Source of the DNA: Halieaceae bacterium
GTDB lineage: Bacteria; Pseudomonadota; Gammaproteobacteria; Pseudomonadales; Halieaceae
DNA length: 29,739 nt
Assembly (NCBI GenBank): GCA_018666295.1
Contig: JABIZW010000268.1
Location: forward strand, 1 to 29,739
Direction of reading: 5' to 3'
The position numbers were made by a program, and so were the translations under genes. Position 1 is the first letter of the stretch. Each line of letters opens with the position of its first letter. Positions 16,208 to 22,677 of the stretch are shown here, in pieces. The notes beneath the pieces are model-generated. The model saw only the letters and a list, made by a program, of their open reading frames with translations, was not told where the DNA came from and ran no database searches.

Positions 16208-16297
16208 GGCGGAGAAGGAGGGATTCGAACCCTCGATACGCGATTAACGTATACTCCCTTAGCAGGGGAGCGCCTTCAGCCACTCGGCCACTTCTCC
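16207..16297 (-). tRNA. tRNA-Ser (anticodon GCU)
   Basis: A 91-base tRNA with encoded CCA. The acceptor stem GGAGAAG pairs with CTTCTCC, with discriminator G. The anticodon GCU (complement at 16261-16263) lies in the loop CTGCTAA and reads AGC/AGU. The long variable arm, with stem ATACG/CGTAT, is typical of class II serine tRNAs. The T arm contains GGTTCGAATCC. It sits downstream of csrA, as in many Gammaproteobacteria. Confidence 0.98.
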
Positions 16298-16343
16298 GGA
16301 AGCGCGAAGCCTACCACAAAGACTTCCGCCAAAAAAAGGCGTT

Positions 16344-16547
16344 TTACTGTGTGTCATGAGAAGATTCTGAAGTTCCATCATCGATTGCTGATTCTTGCTT
16401 TTGAGCAAGCTCCTGCCTGTGAACTGCGACATCCCTTGGGGCATCGACACCAATACGGACTTGGTTCCCTTTGACCCCTAAAATAGTCACCGTTACGTTG
16501 TCACCAATGATCAGTGACTCGTTAATTCGCCGCGTAAGAATGAGCAT
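16344..16547 (-). CDS. csrA: Carbon storage regulator CsrA
   Basis: The protein has 67 residues, slightly longer than the 61 of E. coli because of an acidic/Ser-rich tail. The body is canonical: MLILTRRINESLIIGD, then VTILGVKGNQVRIGVDAP, then VAVHRQE, which includes the conserved RNA-contacting residues at both ends of the domain. CsrA is a dimeric RNA-binding protein that blocks or stabilises mRNAs at GGA motifs. It controls central carbon metabolism, motility and biofilm. AAGGA lies about 8 bases before the ATG. It lies 42 bases after lysC on the same strand and 46 bases before the tRNA-Ser, the usual arrangement for this gene. Confidence 0.97.
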   Translation of the reverse strand: MLILTRRINESLIIGDNVTVTILGVKGNQVRIGVDAPRDVAVHRQELAQKQESAIDDGTSESSHDTQ

Positions 16548-16589
16548 CGTTAACGTCCTTGTTTACTGAATACAAAAACAGCCTACACC

Positions 16590-17831
16590 TCAGCTATTGT
16601 CTTCTCCAGTTTCTTCCTGATCGAGCCCAAACGCTGAATGCAGCGTCCGAACGGCAAGCTCTAAAAATTTCTCTTCAATAATGACCGAAATTTTAATCTC
16701 AGAGGTGCTGATCATCTGAATATTCACACCCACCTCTGCAAGCGCTTTGAACATATTCGCTGCAACACCTGCGTGCGAGCGCATGCCCACACCGACCACG
16801 GAAACCTTTGCAATTTTACTGTCTGACCGCCACTCCATGGCACCGAGGTCATCAACATATGAATCGAGTATTCCTTCTGCCTTTTCCAGGTCGTTTCGTG
16901 CGACCGTAAACGTGAAGTCAGTCTTACCTTCGTCACCGACGTTCTGAAGAATGACGTCAACTTCAATATTTGCCTCACCAATCGGTCCAAGAATTTGGTA
17001 AGCAACGCCTGGAGTATCTGGCACACCGATAACGGTTAGCTTCGCTTCATCTCGGTTAAATGCGATACCCGCAATGGTTGGCGCTTCCATAACATTGTCC
17101 TCGTCCATTGAGATGAGAGTCCCCGGACCCTCCTTAAAACTGCTCAAAACCCTCAGCGGTACCGAATATTTACCCGCAAATTCGACCGATCGAAGTTGAA
17201 GCACTTTTGAGCCCATGCTGGCCATTTCGAGCATTTCCTCGAAGGTAATGCTCTCAAGCCTTCTGGCGCCGTCAACCACTCTCGGATCTGTTGTGTATAC
17301 GCCATCAACATCTGTATAAATCTGGCATTCATCCGCCTTAATCGCAGCCGCCAGAGCGACCGCAGATGTATCAGAGCCGCCGCGCCCCAGCGTTGTCGTT
17401 TCTCCATTTTCATCAACGCCTTGAAACCCCGCGACGACGACAACTTTTCCTGCTGCCATCTCTGATCTGAGTCGACGATCATCGATGCTTTGAATACGGG
17501 CTTTGTTGTGAGAACTGTCGGTTCGAATTGCGACCTGACTGCCCTTAAGAGACAACGCCGGTATGCCACGCGCGTGCAGGGCCATTGATAAAAGCGCCAT
17601 GGAAACTTGTTCTCCGGTGGAGACCAGTACATCGAGCTCTCTGGGGCTTGGGTTAGGTGTTAAGTCACTCGCAAGACCAAGTAACCGATTGGTTTCTCCA
17701 GACATAGCTGACACCACCACGATCAGTTGATCGCCGGTGGCGTGATTTTTGGCAATTCGATCTGCAACAGCCTCTATGCGCTCCACCGAGCCGACTGAAG
17801 TTCCGCCGTATTTTTGTACGATAAGCGCCAT
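16590..17831 (-). CDS. lysC: Aspartate kinase
   Basis: The protein has 413 residues, the monofunctional aspartokinase size seen in pseudomonads and relatives. The kinase domain begins with KYGGTSVGS at residues 7-15 and includes GRGGSDTSAVALAAA and YTDVDGVYTTDPR. Two ACT domains follow from about residue 265. The second contains MRSHAGVAANMFKAL and INIQMISTSEIKIS-type sequence for feedback control by lysine/threonine. It phosphorylates aspartate in the first step to lysine, threonine, methionine and diaminopimelate. It lies between alaS (94-base gap) and csrA (42-base gap). The leader holds an 8-base stem at 17843-17874. No lysine riboswitch fits in the short gap. Confidence 0.96.
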   Translation of the reverse strand: MALIVQKYGGTSVGSVERIEAVADRIAKNHATGDQLIVVVSAMSGETNRLLGLASDLTPNPSPRELDVLVSTGEQVSMALLSMALHARGIPALSLKGSQVAIRTDSSHNKARIQSIDDRRLRSEMAAGKVVVVAGFQGVDENGETTTLGRGGSDTSAVALAAAIKADECQIYTDVDGVYTTDPRVVDGARRLESITFEEMLEMASMGSKVLQLRSVEFAGKYSVPLRVLSSFKEGPGTLISMDEDNVMEAPTIAGIAFNRDEAKLTVIGVPDTPGVAYQILGPIGEANIEVDVILQNVGDEGKTDFTFTVARNDLEKAEGILDSYVDDLGAMEWRSDSKIAKVSVVGVGMRSHAGVAANMFKALAEVGVNIQMISTSEIKISVIIEEKFLELAVRTLHSAFGLDQEETGEDNS

Positions 17832-17842
17832 AATCTTTAAGA

Positions 17843-17874
17843 AAACCGTGAGGGCCGCGTATTAAACACGGTTT
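17843..17874 (-). promoter_or_regulatory. Possible stem-loop in the lysC leader
   Basis: AAACCGTG and CACGGTTT form an 8-base stem with a 16-base loop, 12 bases upstream of the lysC ATG. In the minus-strand RNA it is followed by UUUUCUU-like sequence, so it could be a weak alaS terminator or attenuator. The long loop makes this uncertain. Confidence 0.35.
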
Positions 17875-17925
17875 AAGTCGTGACTAAAAGCCAAAACAAG
17901 CGTGCAAAATAGCGTTGAGAGCGAC

Positions 17926-20526
17926 TCAGGTGAGCCGATCAGCAACCCATGAAGCCAACTCGTTCAGCGCCGGTTTCAGTGCAGAAACATCTGTACCACC
18001 GCCTTGAGCCATATCGGGTCGCCCACCGCCCTTACCGCCCACACGCGCAGCGAACTCTCTCATGACATCACCCGCCTTAACGCGATCAACAAGGTCTGGC
18101 GTCACGCCGGCCACAAGCGAGATCTTGTCCCCCTCAACAGCGGCCAAAAGTACGACGCCCGAGCCGAGTTTGCTTTTGCAGTGATCCAGCGTCTGACGTA
18201 GCGTCGAGGAGTCAGCCCCATCGACGATTGTCCCAAGCACTTTAACCCCAGAAATATCAACAGCTGAAGCAGTCAGGTCGGCACCTGCACCGGTTGCCAG
18301 TTTTTGCTTGAGTTGCGTGACTTGTTTCTCGAGCTCCCGAACCTCTTTGCGCAAACCAACCACTTTTCCTGCGGCATTGCTGGGGGATGCTTTAACCACC
18401 TCACAGATTTCAGCCAGTGCCTGATCCGCCATCGCTACGCTGTCAAGCGCCCCTACACCAGTGACGGCCTCGATACGTCGAACCCCAGCGGCAACACCAC
18501 TCTCACTGACAATACGGAACAATCCAATGTCTCCCGTGCGCTCGACATGAGTACCACCGCAAAGCTCTACAGAAAACCGCTCGGAGCCCATGGTCAACAC
18601 CCGGACTTCATCACCATACTTTTCACCAAACAATGCGGTTGCACCCGCCGCAACAGCATCGTCCATACCCATCTCTTGGGTCAAAACCTCTGAGTTACCA
18701 CGCACTTGATCGTTCACAATTTGCGCCACTTTAGAGAGTTCAGCCAAACTGACGGCTTCTGTGTGTGAGAAATCGAATCGCAACTTATCCGCATCGACCA
18801 ATGAGCCCTTTTGCTGCACGTGATCACCGAGAACTTGCCTCAGCGCCTCGTGCATCAGGTGCGTTGCCGAATGATTCGACTTGATACGCAATCGCAATGA
18901 GTTATCGATCGTGGCGGCGACCTGAGTTTCCAGGTCGAGCGCCCCTTCGACGACGCGGGCATGGTGCAAATGATGGCCCTGAGCTTTAGTGGTGTCTCTG
19001 ACCTCCAACTTCGCCCCGGGGGATACCAGATACCCTGTATCGCCCACCTGACCACCGCTCTCGGCATAAAACGGCGTGCGGTCCAACACCACAGTCACCT
19101 CATCACCTTCAGAAGCGGTCTGTTGAGATTGACCTGCGACAATCAAACCTCGGACCGTCGCATCGGCGGCTGTCTGGCGGTACCCCAAAAATTCGGTTTC
19201 ACCGTCGACAGTGACCACATTATTATAGTCAACCTGGAAGGCACCACTCTCCTGAGAGCGTTTGCGTTGTTCCTGCATCGCGACTTCATAGCCGTCAAGG
19301 TCAAGCTCAAGTCCCCGCTCACGCGCAATGTCATTCGTCAGATCAACCGGAAATCCGTACGTGTCATAAAGCCGAAACACGACATCACCTGGAATAAGTT
19401 TGCCTTCAAGCGATGACAACGCGTCCTCTAGAATATCCATTCCCTTATCAAGGGTGCGCGCGAACTGAACTTCCTCCGCAGCCAGCGCTTTAACGATAGT
19501 GGCTTGTTGATTCACAAGCTCAGGGTAAGCCGGGCCCATTTCAGCAACCAGCGCGGGAACCAACTTCGCAAAAAATGGCTCAGTCGCCCCTAACTTATTT
19601 CCGTGGCGAATAGCGCGCCGCAATATGCGCCTGAGCACATAGCCGCGACCTTCATTGCTTGGTAATACTCCGTCTGACACTAAAAATGCGCAGGCCCGCA
19701 GGTGATCAGCAACCACCCTTAGCGATGTGTGAGACAAGTCCTTGACCCCCAACTCACTCGCCGCTGCGGCAATTAACGCCTTAAACAGATCAATGTCGTA
19801 ATTGTTGTGAACACCTTGGAGTACGGCCGCAATGCGCTCGAGCCCCATTCCTGTATCAACTGAGGGCGCGGGCAAGGCATGGAGCTCACCCGAGCTGTCT
19901 CGGTTGTACTGCATGAATACCAAGTTCCAAATTTCAATGTAACGATCCAAATCATCGTCAGGAGATCCAGGCGGGCCACCGGGCACATCAGCCCCGTGGT
20001 CGTAAAAAATCTCAGAGCTTGGACCGCAGGGGCCGGTATCACCCATCTGCCAAAAGTTGTCTTCGTCTAACCGAGACAACCGGTTCGCATCCACCCCTAT
20101 CTCGTCAATCCAAATCTTGGCGGCTTCATCGTCTGAGATGTGAACGGTCACCCAGAGCTTGTCTTTGGGGAGCTGCAGCTCCTCTGTCAAAAAAGTCCAT
20201 GCAAAATTGATGGCTTCTCGCTTGAAATAGTCGCCGAAACTAAAATTACCCAACATTTCGAAAAAGGTATGGTGCCGAGCGGTGTAACCCACGTTTTCGA
20301 GATCGTTGTGTTTCCCGCCAGCTCTCACACATCGCTGACTCGATACCGCGCGATGATAATCACGCGTTTCCACACCCAAAAATGTGTCTTTAAATTGGTT
20401 CATTCCCGCGTTCGTGAACAACAACGTGGGATCGTCGTGCGGTACTAGGGAGCTGGAAGCAACACGCGTGTGCTGCTGCCGCTCAAAGTACGACAGAAAC
20501 GCTTCTCGAATGTCAGCAGTTTTCAT
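17926..20526 (-). CDS. alaS: Alanine--tRNA ligase
   Basis: The protein has 866 residues, near the usual 875. The class II catalytic core opens with SYFERQQHTRVASSSLVP and TNAGMNQFKDTFLG. The editing domain has HSATH at residues 552-556 and CGGTH at 656-660, the four zinc ligands that remove mischarged Ser and Gly. The C-terminal C-Ala domain ends with a glycine-rich GGKGGGRPDMAQGGG stretch. It charges tRNA-Ala in the cytoplasm. It precedes lysC and csrA on the same strand, a conserved gammaproteobacterial order; recX, which is often upstream, is not seen here. Instead a HIT-family gene lies 37 bases upstream. All diagnostic residues appear intact. Confidence 0.98.
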   Translation of the reverse strand: MKTADIREAFLSYFERQQHTRVASSSLVPHDDPTLLFTNAGMNQFKDTFLGVETRDYHRAVSSQRCVRAGGKHNDLENVGYTARHHTFFEMLGNFSFGDYFKREAINFAWTFLTEELQLPKDKLWVTVHISDDEAAKIWIDEIGVDANRLSRLDEDNFWQMGDTGPCGPSSEIFYDHGADVPGGPPGSPDDDLDRYIEIWNLVFMQYNRDSSGELHALPAPSVDTGMGLERIAAVLQGVHNNYDIDLFKALIAAAASELGVKDLSHTSLRVVADHLRACAFLVSDGVLPSNEGRGYVLRRILRRAIRHGNKLGATEPFFAKLVPALVAEMGPAYPELVNQQATIVKALAAEEVQFARTLDKGMDILEDALSSLEGKLIPGDVVFRLYDTYGFPVDLTNDIARERGLELDLDGYEVAMQEQRKRSQESGAFQVDYNNVVTVDGETEFLGYRQTAADATVRGLIVAGQSQQTASEGDEVTVVLDRTPFYAESGGQVGDTGYLVSPGAKLEVRDTTKAQGHHLHHARVVEGALDLETQVAATIDNSLRLRIKSNHSATHLMHEALRQVLGDHVQQKGSLVDADKLRFDFSHTEAVSLAELSKVAQIVNDQVRGNSEVLTQEMGMDDAVAAGATALFGEKYGDEVRVLTMGSERFSVELCGGTHVERTGDIGLFRIVSESGVAAGVRRIEAVTGVGALDSVAMADQALAEICEVVKASPSNAAGKVVGLRKEVRELEKQVTQLKQKLATGAGADLTASAVDISGVKVLGTIVDGADSSTLRQTLDHCKSKLGSGVVLLAAVEGDKISLVAGVTPDLVDRVKAGDVMREFAARVGGKGGGRPDMAQGGGTDVSALKPALNELASWVADRLT

Positions 20527-20563
20527 GCGTTGGGTCTCTACAAATCAAATAACGTACAGAAAA

Positions 20564-20923
20564 TTATGGCGCCAAGCCCTGCGCTAACTCGCCTTCTTTC
20601 ATGTCGCGACCGGCCAACAGGTGCAGGTGAAGATGAAACACTGTTTGGCCACCCCCTTCACCATTATTAATCACAAGTCTGAAGGCGTCTTCCACACCCA
20701 GTTGCTTTGCCATTTTGCCAGCAACAAGCAACAGGTGCCCTAAGAGCGCCTGATCATCTTCGCCTGCCGCACTCAGCATCGCAATCGGCTGTCGTGGGAT
20801 AATAAGAACGTGGGTAGGTGCTTGTGGGTACAGGTCACTAATGACCACACAAAGATCGTCTTCGTACAAAAAATCAGTCGGTATTTCGCCGCGCGTGATT
20901 TTTCCAAAAATAGTGTCTTGCAC
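20564..20923 (-). CDS. HIT-family (HinT-like) nucleotide-binding protein
   Basis: The protein has 119 residues and begins at GTG 20923. Features are TRGEIPTDFLYEDD near the start, HVLIIPRQP at 38-46, and the histidine triad H97-x-H99-x-H101 in VFHLHLHLLAGR. HinT-type proteins hydrolyse adenosine phosphoramidates and acyl-AMP or aminoacyl-AMP adducts. The stop of the Trm112-like gene lies only 5 bases upstream, so the two are certainly co-transcribed. GGGG about 10 bases before the GTG is a modest ribosome site, and translation may be coupled. alaS follows 37 bases downstream. Confidence 0.94.
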   Translation of the reverse strand: MQDTIFGKITRGEIPTDFLYEDDLCVVISDLYPQAPTHVLIIPRQPIAMLSAAGEDDQALLGHLLLVAGKMAKQLGVEDAFRLVINNGEGGGQTVFHLHLHLLAGRDMKEGELAQGLAP

Positions 20924-20928
20924 TGGGT

Positions 20929-21114
20929 TTACCCCAACTTCTCGTCGGCGCTCAACGCGCGTGCTTCACCCTCGAGTAACACCGGAATACCATCGCGCAC
21001 AGGGTAGGCCAAACCACTCGCCTTACAAACCAACTCTTGGCGTGTCTCATCGTAACTCAGGGGTGCCTTCGTTACAGGACAAACCAATATTTGCAATAAC
21101 TTTTTATCGAGCAC
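20929..21114 (-). CDS. Trm112-family/UPF0434 protein (YcaR-like)
   Basis: The protein has 61 residues and begins at GTG 21114, with AAAAGGAG about 6 bases upstream. The open frame extends further upstream to 21198, but that would overlap the peptidase gene and lacks the family N-terminus. Sequence LLQILVCPVTKAPLSYDE at residues 6-23 and GLAYPVRDGIPVLLEGEAR at 34-52 are the hallmarks of the bacterial Trm112-like family, related to methyltransferase activator proteins. Two cysteines remain (C12, C30), so zinc binding is uncertain, as in many members. It is usually found in cell-envelope or lipid A gene neighbourhoods. Here it lies between an M23 peptidase and a HIT gene. Confidence 0.88.
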   Translation of the reverse strand: MLDKKLLQILVCPVTKAPLSYDETRQELVCKASGLAYPVRDGIPVLLEGEARALSADEKLG

Positions 21115-21160
21115 AAAAATCTCCTTTTCGGCAGCCCTGAAGTATACGCGCTTCTGCCCA

Positions 21161-21982
21161 CTAGGGCATGGGTGGGACGAGCAACTGTGGATCCACACGT
21201 TGATTAAACCAACTCATTCGCCAATCCAGATGAGGTCCAGTAGCACGGCCGGTCGCGCCAATCGCACCCATGATATCCCCAGTTTCAAGAACGTCGCCGA
21301 CGCGAACATCAATCTGACTCATATGGAGAAATGATGAACTTAATCCATAGCCATGATCGAGAATAATTGTGCCACCCGAATAGAAAAGATCGGGCTCAGC
21401 CAATGTGACCACGCCCGGACCTGGCGCGTGTACCGGTGTGCCCATTGGCCTCGCAATATCAACGCCGTAATGTGGATTACCCGGCGTTCCGTTATAAAAG
21501 CGCTGACTGCCATAAACCCCACTAATACGACCCGTCGCTGGCCAACTCAGTCCCGACAGCACCGCTTTTAGGTGCCCTTCATTTTCTATCCGCCGCGCTT
21601 TCGCCGCCCGCACCAGCTGCCGCTCTTTGCGTATACGCACCAGCTGCCCTTCAGGGGGCGTCACGGTCCGCTGAGGAACGCCTTCAACCCTCGAAATCCG
21701 ATACTCGCGCGTTGCCAACTCAAATGTGCAGGTCTGTCGCTCGTTAATCACCAAATCGACCTGCGTCGCAGCGTCTCGACCCAGCCCCAGAACAAAGGAC
21801 CCATCGGACAATACCGGCACATCGATCTTAACAAAACGTAACTGACTCCCCGGCTCAACACGCCCCCACACCAATCCGCCGGGTATAAAGTCGCCCTTAA
21901 GCTCGGGACATGGGGCTTCCGACGCCATAACGGGCAGTGAATAGAGTAAAAAGAGGAGCGTAAAGACAGTCAAAGATCGCAT
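21161..21982 (-). CDS. Secreted M23-family metallopeptidase
   Basis: The protein has 273 residues. An N-terminal signal peptide is seen (RSLTVFTLLFLLYSLPVMA, cleavage near residue 20). A beta-rich domain spans about 25-105, with a basic, coiled-coil-like linker near 112-140. The LytM/M23 domain, about 150-265, includes H171-x3-D175 (HYGVD), the catalytic H220 in SSSFLH, and H251 in PHLDW. These are the zinc and catalytic residues, so an active endopeptidase on peptidoglycan cross-links in the periplasm is expected. It is divergent from greB and 46 bases upstream of the Trm112-like gene. Whether it needs an EnvC/NlpD-like partner is unknown. Confidence 0.93.
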   Translation of the reverse strand: MRSLTVFTLLFLLYSLPVMASEAPCPELKGDFIPGGLVWGRVEPGSQLRFVKIDVPVLSDGSFVLGLGRDAATQVDLVINERQTCTFELATREYRISRVEGVPQRTVTPPEGQLVRIRKERQLVRAAKARRIENEGHLKAVLSGLSWPATGRISGVYGSQRFYNGTPGNPHYGVDIARPMGTPVHAPGPGVVTLAEPDLFYSGGTIILDHGYGLSSSFLHMSQIDVRVGDVLETGDIMGAIGATGRATGPHLDWRMSWFNQRVDPQLLVPPMP

Positions 21983-22073
21983 GATAGTATCCGTTCAAAG
22001 TGCACAATATAGTCTCTCAAGGGCGCTGATGAATCCATAGCCATACCCTGGCAGGACTCAATTTGGAGAGTCG

Positions 22074-22571
22074 ATGTCTCGATACCAAGTACCACGCATC
22101 AAAGGATCACCCTACATCACCCCCGAAGGTGCGACGCAGCTTCGCCATGAGTTACATCAGTTGTGGAAGATCGAGCGACCTCAAGTCACGGCCGTCGTTC
22201 ATGCCGCTGCGCTTAATGGCGATCGATCCGAAAATGGCGACTACATTTACGGAAAAAAACGCCTGAGAGAAATCGACAGCCGCGTTCGCTTTTTGCAAAA
22301 AAGACTGGATGAACTCACGGTCGTAGACTCAAAGCCTACCGATACGAACAAAGTATATTTTGGCGGATGGGTGCGTTTGGAAGACGAGGCCGGTGTGTCT
22401 CACGAGTATCGACTGGTCGGTCCTGATGAGTTTGATGTGCGTTCGGGCCTTTTAAGCTGCGACTCCCCCCTGGGAAAAGCGCTTCTCGGAAAAGCGCCCG
22501 GAGACACGGTCGTTGTCAACAACCCTGAGGGCAGTAGCGAGTGGTTTGTTCACTCGATTTCCTACCGCTAA
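22074..22571 (+). CDS. greB: Transcription elongation factor GreB
   Basis: The protein has 165 residues. An N-terminal coiled coil (about 15-80) carries the tip motif NGDRSENGDYIYGKKRLREI, with D50 and E53 as the Mg-binding acids that act in the RNA polymerase secondary channel. YIYGKKRLREID is typical of GreB, not GreA. The C-terminal FKBP-like domain has EYRLVGPDEFD and ends with the glycine-rich LGKALLGKAPGDTV. GreB rescues backtracked RNA polymerase by stimulating transcript cleavage. TTTGGAGAG lies 6-8 bases before the ATG. It is divergent from the M23 peptidase and 106 bases ahead of gcvP. Confidence 0.96.
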   Translation: MSRYQVPRIKGSPYITPEGATQLRHELHQLWKIERPQVTAVVHAAALNGDRSENGDYIYGKKRLREIDSRVRFLQKRLDELTVVDSKPTDTNKVYFGGWVRLEDEAGVSHEYRLVGPDEFDVRSGLLSCDSPLGKALLGKAPGDTVVVNNPEGSSEWFVHSISYR

Positions 22572-22677
22572 GCAACGACTGACGACCTGTCAAACTCACA
22601 ATTACCAAGGACTGACCGCCACTTAAGTCTCCAGAGTGCTAACATCTTTTGCTTCACTTCGCCGGGGGGGCAGGTCC

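Noticed and set aside
16327..16343. CGCC/GGCG hairpin with A7 loop between csrA and tRNA-Ser as a csrA terminator
   Set aside because: The stem is only four bases, and read from the csrA strand the T-run lies in the loop, not after the stem.
21115..21198. Upstream extension of the Trm112-like gene
   Set aside because: It overlaps the M23 peptidase and has no family similarity; GTG 21114 has a strong ribosome site.
22664..22670. Run of seven G before the gcvP start as a phase-variation tract
   Set aside because: It lies outside the chosen reading frame start, is short, and is more simply part of the ribosome-binding region.
22572..22677. Possible glycine riboswitch upstream of gcvP
   Set aside because: The gap is about 100 bases and none of the conserved glycine-aptamer motifs are seen; the tandem aptamer would not fit with a platform.
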